This document shows, one piece after another, positions 31,497 to 37,168 of a stretch of 37,168 nt of DNA (position 1 is the first letter of the stretch; every line of letters starts with the position of its first letter). The position numbers and the translations under genes were made by a program. This DNA is from an uncultured Ruminococcus sp. (GTDB lineage: Bacteria > Bacillota > Clostridia > Oscillospirales > Ruminococcaceae): positions 1 through 37,168 of the forward strand of contig ONAI01000028.1 of the NCBI GenBank assembly GCA_900315755.1. The letters are read 5' to 3'. Under the pieces are notes generated by a model. That model was not told the DNA's origin. It saw nothing but the letters and a program-made list of their open reading frames with translations, and ran no database searches.

Positions 31497-32281
31497 CAGA
31501 ATATCACCGCTCCGCCTTTAGTTTCAACGGGTGCAACGCCCATGAGATAGTCCTTTCCGCGGACAAGTCCTGACATACCCCGTTCAACTGTGGAATCAGC
31601 AGTCTGCGGAGTGTTATTGTCCTGACTAAGATGTCCCAGAAGTATGTGAGTTGTACCTCTTTTAACAAGGCTTTCTGCCTGTTCGGCGCAGTCATCGTTT
31701 GAGAGATGTCCGTAAGGCGAAAGGATACGTTCCTTCAGGTACATAGGGTACGGACCTGTTCTCAGCATATTCTCGTCGTAATTGGCTTCGAGAAGCACAA
31801 GACGGCATCCGACAAGAGCCTGATCGACCTCTGGCGTAACGTGTCCGAGATCGGTGCAGACGGCGCAAAGCTTATCATCGGCTGTACGTATTCTGTAACC
31901 GCAGCTTTGTATCGCATCATGAGGCGTATTGAAGCAGTTTATCTCCATTCCGGCGCAAGCGATAGAAATACTGCTGATGTCCACGACTGTTGAGGTCGGC
32001 GAAATCTTGCCTGTATCGCAAAGGCGCTGGAGAGTGCGCTTCTGACCGTAGACCGGCAGACCGGTCTTTTTGCTGAGCATGGCAAGTCCTGCAACGTGAT
32101 CCGAATGCTCATGGGTTATAAATACTGCCATTACTGCCGAAAGAGGTATATTATTCAGTTCAAGCGCTGCGGAAAGCCTTTTAAGGCTCACACCGCAGTC
32201 TATAAGTATACCGCCCTTTTCAGTTCCGATGAAAGTTGAATTACCCTTGCTTGAACTGAAAAGAGGATAGATACGTGCCAT
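31496..32281 (-). CDS. MBL-fold metallo-hydrolase (WalJ/YycJ-like)
   Basis: A 261-residue metallo-beta-lactamase-fold protein. It starts MARIYPLFSSSKGNSTFIGTEKGGILIDCGVSLKRL, as in YycJ/WalJ proteins. The metal-binding motif is THEHSDHVAGL (HxHxDH), with later ligands near CTDLGHVTP and LLEANYDE, and GHLSQDNNT at the end. In Bacillus, WalJ is an exonuclease-like protein linked to DNA replication and repair and to the WalK-WalR locus; here it sits between cysS and rlmH. In several Firmicutes WalJ and RlmH are close neighbours, which supports the assignment. The start follows ACGGAGA. Its exact nuclease activity is not established from sequence. Confidence 0.9.
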   Translation of the reverse strand: MARIYPLFSSSKGNSTFIGTEKGGILIDCGVSLKRLSAALELNNIPLSAVMAVFITHEHSDHVAGLAMLSKKTGLPVYGQKRTLQRLCDTGKISPTSTVVDISSISIACAGMEINCFNTPHDAIQSCGYRIRTADDKLCAVCTDLGHVTPEVDQALVGCRLVLLEANYDENMLRTGPYPMYLKERILSPYGHLSNDDCAEQAESLVKRGTTHILLGHLSQDNNTPQTADSTVERGMSGLVRGKDYLMGVAPVETKGGAVIF

Positions 32282-32305
32282 TATGATTCTCCGTTCCGTA
32301 AAAGA

Positions 32306-33724
32306 TCAGAGCTTATTGATCTCGGTGCCCTGACGTGTTTCCTTGACTTCATAGCCGAGTGCAGCGATCTTGTCACGGAGTTCGTCAGCGAGTGCGAAAT
32401 TCTTATCCTTACGTGCAGCCTTACGCTGCTCAACGAGTTCGAGGACTTCGGCAGGAATGTCCGCAGCATTTCCAGCCCCCTGAGAAGCCTTTTGCTCAGC
32501 CTTCTTTATGAGGTCGAGACCAAGCACCTTGTCGAACTCAGCAATAAGTGCAAGCTTGGTAGCAGCATTTGCGCCTGATTTCAGAACATCGTATACAGCT
32601 GTGAGGGCGAGTGATGTATTGAGGTCGTTATCAAGAGCACTTGTGAATCCGTTCATGAGGCGGTCGTACTCAGCCTTGTCGATCTCACCGGACTTCTCCT
32701 GAGTAAGCGGAGCGATCTTTGCGATAAGCTTATTGAATGTAACGACAGCATTATCGAGGTTCTCCCAAGAGAATACAAGTGATTTGCGGTAGTGTGAAAG
32801 CAGACAGAAATACCTGTAAACCAGCGGATCATAGCCTTTTTCTTCGAGAAGGGAAACTGTGAGGAATTCGCCCTTGGATTTACTCATTTTTCCGTTTGTT
32901 GTGTTGAGGTGGTGTACATGGAACCAGTAGTTGCACCACTTATGTCCGAGATAAGCCTCAGACTGCGCGATCTCGTTGGTATGATGCGGGAAAGCGTTGT
33001 CGATACCGCCGCAGTGAAGATCGAGGTATTCGCCGAGGTTTTTCATGCTTATGCAGCTGCATTCGATATGCCAGCCCGGGTAGCCAACGCCCCATGGGCT
33101 GTCCCATTTGAGTTCCTGATCGTCGAACTTGGATTTTGTGAACCAGAGCACGAAATCTGCTTTATTCTTTTTGTTTCCGTCAGCTTCAACGCCCTCGCGT
33201 ACTCCGACTTCGAGGTCTTCCTCGTTGAAATCACCGAAAACGTAGTATTTATCGAGCTTGGAGGTATCGAAGTAAATATTTCCGCCGGCTTCGTAAGCAT
33301 ATCCTTTATCCATGAGAGAGCTTATAACGCGGATGAATTCGTCTATATAAGTAGTAGCCGGAACAACTACATCCGGAGTTTTAATGCTCAGCTTAGCGCA
33401 GTCTGCGAAGAAAGCGTCTGTGTAGAACTTAGCTATTTCCATGACTGTTTTATGCTCACGCTTTGCGCCCTTGAGCATTTTGTCATCGCCGGTATCACCG
33501 TCGCTTGTGAGGTGTCCGACATCGGTTATGTTCATGACACGCTTTACATCAAGACCTGTGAAGCGGAGATACTTTTCAAGAACATCCTCCATGATATAGC
33601 TTCTGAGGTTTCCGATATGAGCGAAATGATACACGGTAGGACCGCAGGTATACATACTCACCCTGCCAGCCTCATTCGGGATGAATTCCTCTTTTTTGTG
33701 TGATAAAGAATTATACAGTAACAT
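32306..33724 (-). CDS. cysS: Cysteinyl-tRNA synthetase
   Basis: A 472-residue class I synthetase charging tRNA-Cys. The N-terminus YNSLSHKKEEFIPNEAGRVSMYTCGPTVYHFAHIGNLRSYI contains the CGPTVY zinc-ligand segment and the HIGN variant of the HIGH motif. WHIECSCISMKNLGEYLDLHCGGIDNAFPHHTNEIAQSEA supplies the remaining zinc-site and Cys-recognition residues. KMSKSKGEFLTV is the KMSKS loop. A helical anticodon-binding C-terminus follows. It has AACGGAGG upstream and lies 13 bp after a hypothetical gene, both placed behind a T-box leader whose features fit tRNA-Cys. Expression is thus expected to rise when uncharged tRNA-Cys accumulates. Confidence 0.98.
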   Translation of the reverse strand: MLLYNSLSHKKEEFIPNEAGRVSMYTCGPTVYHFAHIGNLRSYIMEDVLEKYLRFTGLDVKRVMNITDVGHLTSDGDTGDDKMLKGAKREHKTVMEIAKFYTDAFFADCAKLSIKTPDVVVPATTYIDEFIRVISSLMDKGYAYEAGGNIYFDTSKLDKYYVFGDFNEEDLEVGVREGVEADGNKKNKADFVLWFTKSKFDDQELKWDSPWGVGYPGWHIECSCISMKNLGEYLDLHCGGIDNAFPHHTNEIAQSEAYLGHKWCNYWFHVHHLNTTNGKMSKSKGEFLTVSLLEEKGYDPLVYRYFCLLSHYRKSLVFSWENLDNAVVTFNKLIAKIAPLTQEKSGEIDKAEYDRLMNGFTSALDNDLNTSLALTAVYDVLKSGANAATKLALIAEFDKVLGLDLIKKAEQKASQGAGNAADIPAEVLELVEQRKAARKDKNFALADELRDKIAALGYEVKETRQGTEINKL

Positions 33725-33737
33725 AAATATACCTCCG

Positions 33738-34121
33738 TTAGAATTCCCATATTTCAGGGGGTGCGTTTTTGATCTTGAGTTTTGAGAAATAGCCGAACAT
33801 CACAAGAAATTCGGGGATAGTCCGCAGACCGTCGCTGTAATACCCGGAAAGTCTCGCCGAAAGATCGGGGATATCGTTATAATGCGGCGGACAATCGAAT
33901 TCCCAGTCTGCCGAATTGCTGTTGAAGCGTATCCGGAAGAAGCTCTCGGCATATTCTCCGAAAAATCCGCAGCTTTCAAGGAGTATCCTGTGATCCGGCA
34001 GTTCCTCTGCGGGGCAGACAACAGCGGTTGTGCCGTCGCTTTCTATTGCCGCTATGAGAGGTCTGTCCTCGGCAACGGCATTATTGATTTTTTCCGCATC
34101 GGGGAATTTTATAATGTTCAT
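33738..34121 (-). CDS. Hypothetical protein first in the cysteine T-box operon
   Basis: A 127-residue soluble protein without transmembrane segments. It starts MNIIKFPDAEKINNAVAEDRPLIAAIESDG; the middle has PDHRILLESCGFFGEYAESFFRIRFNS and the C-terminus has FLVMFGYFSKLKIKNAPPEIWEF. I recognise no family or catalytic motif. The gene has AGAGAGGTG before the start and is the first reading frame after the T-box terminator, 13 bp before cysS, so its production should respond to uncharged tRNA-Cys. That regulation makes a link to cysteine supply or CysRS possible but unproven. Confidence 0.72.
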   Translation of the reverse strand: MNIIKFPDAEKINNAVAEDRPLIAAIESDGTTAVVCPAEELPDHRILLESCGFFGEYAESFFRIRFNSNSADWEFDCPPHYNDIPDLSARLSGYYSDGLRTIPEFLVMFGYFSKLKIKNAPPEIWEF

Positions 34122-34137
34122 AAAGCACCTCTCTTAA

Positions 34138-34373
34138 CAAAAAAAGCCTCCGAGAGACAAGCCTGCTGCTTATCCTCGGAGGCGTGACAACGCGGTTCCA
34201 CTCCGTTTTATTGCTTTTATCCTTAACGCGGAAAACGCCGGCAGATACTATTATTTCCCTGCCGGGGCTGACAGCCGCACTTCACATATCCGGTCTGCGG
34301 ACTCGCACCTTCCGTCCGCTCTCTGAAAGCACTAAATAAGCTACTCTGACTGCTACGCCTTTAGAATATCCGA
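34138..34373 (-). ncRNA. T-box riboswitch, probably tRNA-Cys specific
   Basis: On the minus strand the leader contains the T-box sequence GGAGTGGAACCGCG (complement of 34191-34204) followed by an intrinsic terminator with arms GCCTCCGAG/CTCGGAGGC (34146-34154 and 34175-34183) and seven Ts. Stem I can be closed by GCAGTC with GGCTGT, and the specifier-loop strand GAAGTGC before the closing arm offers TGC, a Cys codon. The TGGA of the T-box would pair with a tRNA end having U73, as in tRNA-Cys. The operon downstream contains cysS. Specifier assignment is my manual folding. No terminator separates it from the LRR-dockerin gene upstream, so it may also terminate that transcript. Confidence 0.93.
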
Positions 34374-34378
34374 TACAT

Positions 34379-34407
34379 ATTATATGCTATTATACCGGAT
34401 TTGTCAA
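34379..34407 (-). promoter_or_regulatory. Promoter of the cysS T-box operon
   Basis: On the minus strand TTGACA (34402-34407) and TATAAT (34379-34384) are separated by 17 bp, giving a start near 34372. The -35 box overlaps the stop codon of the upstream LRR-dockerin gene (34404-34406). Confidence 0.88.
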
Positions 34408-35783
34408 GAGTTTGCGGCAGGTTCATCAAAACTGTCTATAAGTTTAAGCGAGAATCGCTGTATAACGAGGGCATCGTTTGCAGTTAGACCTGCCTTGCCG
34501 TCGACATCTCCGGCTTTTTCACCTTCTGCGGTTATGCGGTCAGGACTTGTGCCGTTAACTCCGTACTTCTTAGGGTTCAGATACGCCTGCATTACCATTA
34601 CAACGTCCGACATATCAATGCCGCCGTCGCCGTTGGCATCACCTTTTTTGAGTTCTTTTCCGGATGTCGGACCTTCGTTAAGCGACTTAAAGGGTATGCC
34701 GTTATTCTTTGCAAAGGTTTCAGCGTATGATCCCGAATTTGCCCTGATGATCAGATCATCACATCCCTTAAATGAATCATCATCAATACTTGTTACGCTG
34801 TCCGGAATTGTAATTTCTTTCAGACTGGTGCAGTTACGGAATGCTCCGCTTCCGATACTTGTCACGCTGTCCGGAATTGAGATTTCTGCAAGACTGGTGC
34901 AGTTATAGAATGTACTGCCTTTGATATCTGTCACGTTGTTTGGGATCGTAATTTTTGTCAGGCTGGTGCAGCCTTCAAATGCCCAGATGCCGATATTTGA
35001 CAAGCTTTCCGGAAGCGTGATGCTGGTCAGATTATGGCATCCACTAAACGCTTCTCTACTGATACTTGATACGCTGTTTGGGAGCCTGACGCTGGTCAGA
35101 CTGGTACAACCGTAAAATGCACTGTTATCAATGTATGACATTGTGTCTGGTAAATAAATGTCGGTCAGATTATCGCATCCGCTAAATGCACTATCACCGA
35201 TGCTTGATACACCTTCTTCGAGCATAACTTTGCTCAGATTCTTGCAGTTGGAAAATATTTCGATGCCAATATCTGTAACGCTGTTCGGCGAAATATAGAG
35301 CTCGGTCAGTCCACAGTTTGAAAAAGCATAATCTTTGATAACTGTAACGCTGGGCGGGATTACAACACTCTCCAGACTGGTGCAGTTGCAAAATGTACTT
35401 TCATTGATCGTAGTAATATTGTCCGGAATCTCAATACTTCTTAGATTTTCGCAGTTGTAAAAAGCATTAGAACCGATGCTCATAATGCTGTCCGGGAGCG
35501 TGATCTCTTGCAGGTTTTCGCAGCCGTAAAATGCATTATCTTCGATGCTTGTTACAGGTATACCATCGACTTTATCAGGTATCTCAAGCTTGGCAGATAT
35601 ACTATCCGAAAAGCCCTCAACGCTTAGTTCGCTGCCATTTAACGCATACCTTATCCCCTGATTGGCTGCCTTATAATTCGCAGTGCTTGCCGTTATAACG
35701 CACTCAGGCGCAACGCTGTAAACCGCCGGGAGAGAACCTCCCACGATACAAAGAGCCATAATTGCTGCAATGATCTTTTTCAT
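34404..35783 (-). CDS. Secreted leucine-rich repeat (BspA/LRR_5) protein with C-terminal dockerin
   Basis: A 459-residue exported protein. Residues 1-24 (MKKIIAAIMALCIVGGSLPA) are a Sec signal peptide. Residues about 60-350 contain 12 LRR_5 repeats marked by AFxxC/TFxxC (for example TSIGSGAFRNCTSLKEI). The C-terminal ~75 residues hold a dockerin with two Ca-binding loops, DANGDGGIDMSD and DVDGKAGLTAND, each followed by a helix (VVMVMQAYL; ALVIQRFSL). The dockerin would attach it to a cohesin on a cellulosome scaffold. LRR_5 domains mediate protein or surface binding; no catalytic domain is present. The repeats are close to each other in DNA, so copy-number change is possible. It has its own promoter, and its stop abuts the T-box promoter. 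Confidence 0.94.
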   Translation of the reverse strand: MKKIIAAIMALCIVGGSLPAVYSVAPECVITASTANYKAANQGIRYALNGSELSVEGFSDSISAKLEIPDKVDGIPVTSIEDNAFYGCENLQEITLPDSIMSIGSNAFYNCENLRSIEIPDNITTINESTFCNCTSLESVVIPPSVTVIKDYAFSNCGLTELYISPNSVTDIGIEIFSNCKNLSKVMLEEGVSSIGDSAFSGCDNLTDIYLPDTMSYIDNSAFYGCTSLTSVRLPNSVSSISREAFSGCHNLTSITLPESLSNIGIWAFEGCTSLTKITIPNNVTDIKGSTFYNCTSLAEISIPDSVTSIGSGAFRNCTSLKEITIPDSVTSIDDDSFKGCDDLIIRANSGSYAETFAKNNGIPFKSLNEGPTSGKELKKGDANGDGGIDMSDVVMVMQAYLNPKKYGVNGTSPDRITAEGEKAGDVDGKAGLTANDALVIQRFSLKLIDSFDEPAANS

Positions 35784-35817
35784 ATTCCCACCTCGAAACG
35801 CAAAATTTCATAAACAT

Positions 35818-35846
35818 ATTATACGCCTTTTTCACACAAGCGTCAA
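35818..35846 (-). promoter_or_regulatory. Promoter of the LRR-dockerin gene
   Basis: On the minus strand TTGACG (35841-35846) and TATAAT (35818-35823) are 17 bp apart, about 35 bp before the start codon, which has GAGGTGG. It diverges from the promoter at 35868-35896. Confidence 0.83.
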
Positions 35847-35867
35847 TAGTCGCAGCAAAAATCGCAG

Positions 35868-35896
35868 TTGAAAACTTTCGCGGAACGTGCTATAAT
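35868..35896 (+). promoter_or_regulatory. Promoter of the PHP phosphatase operon
   Basis: TTGAAA (35868-35873) and TATAAT (35891-35896) are 17 bp apart, placing the start near 35903, about 30 bp before the first codon. Confidence 0.8.
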
Positions 35897-35932
35897 ATAA
35901 TGTAAAGCTAAGTTATTTTATGGGGGAAAACT

Positions 35933-36697
35933 ATGTTTGCCAATTATCATACACATACTTTCCGCTGTCATCACGCTTACGGCGAGGACAGAGAATACGT
36001 CGAGGCGGCTATAACAGCCGGAATGAAAGTCCTTGGCTTTTCCGACCACTGCCCGTGGATATTCCCGAACGGCTTCGTTTCGGATATAAGAATGACTCCG
36101 GCTCAGACCGAGGACTATTTCAGATCACTGACCGACCTAAAAAGCGAATATGCCTCCGATATTAAGATATATATAGGCTTCGAGGCGGAATATGTTCCGG
36201 AGCTTATGGAGGCTCAGGATCGTTTTCTTGCCGATTATCCTGTTGACTATATGATACTCGGTCAGCATTCATATGCGCCGGAATATGAAAGTCCATATAC
36301 TGGTGAAGCTACCTCTGATGTGTCAATGCTTGAACGCTACACCGACCTCGTTATCGAGGGAATGAAGTCCGGACGCTATAAGTACCTCGCACACCCCGAT
36401 CTTATCAATTTCACGGGAAGCATTGAGGATTACGACAGACAGCTTTCGCGCATATGTGATTATCTTAAAGAAGCTGATTCACCTGTTGAGATCAACCTCT
36501 TCGGACTTAAAGACGGCAGAAATTATCCCTCCGAGCGATTCCTCAAACTTGCCGGAGAACGTGGCTGCAAGGCTATTCTCGGCTGCGATGCTCATGTAAA
36601 GGATATGCTTACAGACTATGAACTCGCAGAACGCGGCAGAAAACTCGCTGAAAAATTCGGACTTACGGTCATTGACCGCCTGAAAGGAATGGAGTGA
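35933..36697 (+). CDS. PHP-family histidinol-phosphatase-like phosphoesterase
   Basis: A 254-residue PHP-domain protein. The metal-binding motifs are NYHTHTFRCHHAYG (HTHT plus His), FSDHCPW, GFEAEYVPE, LGQHSY, LAHPDL and GCDAHVKD, in the order of HisK-type histidinol-phosphate phosphatases. The length matches that family (about 250-270). Such proteins dephosphorylate L-histidinol phosphate, but PHP members outside his operons can act on other small phosphate esters, and no other his genes are present here. The start follows TGGGGGAAA. It is 4 bp before a GNAT gene and likely co-transcribed with it. Confidence 0.88.
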   Translation: MFANYHTHTFRCHHAYGEDREYVEAAITAGMKVLGFSDHCPWIFPNGFVSDIRMTPAQTEDYFRSLTDLKSEYASDIKIYIGFEAEYVPELMEAQDRFLADYPVDYMILGQHSYAPEYESPYTGEATSDVSMLERYTDLVIEGMKSGRYKYLAHPDLINFTGSIEDYDRQLSRICDYLKEADSPVEINLFGLKDGRNYPSERFLKLAGERGCKAILGCDAHVKDMLTDYELAERGRKLAEKFGLTVIDRLKGME

Positions 36698-36701
36698 CGT
36701 T

Positions 36702-37107
36702 ATGATAACAAGAAAAGCTGCTCTAAACGACATAGATTCACTGACTGAGCTGCGTATAGCCTATATAAAAGAGGATAACGGAGCACTTCCGCCGGAAGAC
36801 GAAAAGACCATCCGCAGACAGCTTCCGGACTATTTCAAACGCCGTCTCGGCAAGGAGCTTATTGCTTATATCGCGGAAGAAAACGGCGAGGCTGTTAGCA
36901 GCTGCTTTCTGCTCATAACTGAAAAGCCGGCTGGTCCGCAGGCACGGACTTGCAGGAACGCTCATGAAAATGCTGCTTTCAGACGCAAAGGCTCTCGGTC
37001 TCGACTACGTTGAGCTCAAAGCCACAAAGGACGCTGTAAAGCTGTATAAGTCGCTCGGCTTTGAAGAAGCTTTTTCTAAATATACAGATATGAAATTTGA
37101 ACTTTAA
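36702..37107 (+). pseudogene. GNAT acetyltransferase gene with an internal frameshifting deletion
   Basis: From ATG 36702 the frame encodes a normal GNAT N-terminus (MITRKAALNDIDSLTELRIAYI to GEAVSSCFLLITEKPAGP). From about 36938 the continuing frame loses similarity and stops at 37013. In another frame the GNAT C-terminus resumes as RRHGLAGTLMKMLLSDAKALGLDYVELKATKDAVKLYKSLGF and ends FEL at 37107. The acetyl-CoA motif RxxGxA is in this second part. The expected linking strand, usually 25-30 residues (often containing LNVYT and a Pro), is missing, so the defect is a deletion rather than a single-base slip. A sequencing or assembly error in the source is possible. The intact 103-aa fragment is probably nonfunctional. 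Confidence 0.8.
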
Positions 37108-37117
37108 GGAGAATTAT

Positions 37118-37168
37118 ATGAGTATTTTTGATGTGTTCGACCGTATTTCCTCAAATTCGCCCTCGGCA
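37118..37168 (+). CDS. Start of an unidentified gene, cut by the window end
   Basis: ATG 37118 follows AAGGAGAATTAT, a strong ribosome-binding site, and lies 10 bp after the GNAT gene. Seventeen codons are visible (MSIFDVFDRISSNSPSA). Too little remains to assign a function. Confidence 0.6.
   Translation, partial: MSIFDVFDRISSNSPSA

Overview
The window looks like a chromosomal segment of a fibre-degrading anaerobic Firmicute, most likely Ruminococcus (Oscillospiraceae). This is an inference from gene content: a GH94 cellobiose phosphorylase, a leucine-rich-repeat protein ending in a dockerin, pyruvate phosphate dikinase and pyruvate:ferredoxin oxidoreductase, SpoVAC, a cysteine T-box and a type II-A CRISPR locus. 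Promoters are good sigma-A boxes, usually with 17-bp spacing.

Layout. 1-1580 (+): redox/detoxification genes (partial flavodoxin, ABM monooxygenase, CMD-cupin fusion). 1715-3902 (-): a metalloid/thiol cluster of ArsR regulator, C_GCAxxG_C_C protein, ArsP-like permease and CxxC thioredoxin-fold protein. 4009-9339: a type II-A CRISPR-Cas locus with an intact 1389-aa Cas9, a tracrRNA gene on the opposite strand, a broken cas1 and four spacers. 9500-12263 (-): ppdK. 12499-17952 (+): lipoprotein-glmU, cellobiose phosphorylase, and an XRE regulator with a membrane protein. 18109-21642 (-): nifJ. 22022-22140 (+): a predicted small RNA. 22140-23182 (-): spoVAC and an Sfp-type phosphopantetheinyl transferase. 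23183-23573: gene-free DNA full of inverted repeats. 23574-30816 (-): a surface-polysaccharide operon of a Wzm/Wzt-type ABC exporter, coiled-coil methyltransferase, small coiled-coil protein and three GT4 glycosyltransferases, driven by an exactly duplicated promoter. 31023-34407 (-): T-box(Cys)-hypothetical-cysS-MBL hydrolase-rlmH. 34404-35783 (-): LRR-dockerin protein. 35933-37168 (+): PHP phosphatase, a GNAT gene with an internal deletion, and the start of another gene.

The most notable region is the CRISPR locus. In the transcription direction, cas9 and cas1 are followed directly by a 14-nt piece of a CRISPR repeat. A deletion has removed the end of cas1 and presumably cas2, csn2 and the leader, fusing cas1 to the middle of the array. 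cas1 also has a frameshift. Adaptation should therefore be dead, while cas9, tracrRNA and four spacers remain. The cas9 promoter lies beyond the tracrRNA gene, so the cas9 5' leader is antisense to the whole tracrRNA and carries a repeat-like segment that tracrRNA can pair with. With no leader left, crRNAs probably depend on read-through from cas9-cas1.

Other leads are a roughly 119-nt intergenic RNA with its own promoter and terminator and a CU-rich segment complementary to Shine-Dalgarno sequences. The exporter operon also resembles the Gram-negative Wzt/WbdD capped-glycan export arrangement. The XRE promoter carries three operator half-sites spaced exactly 23 bp apart.
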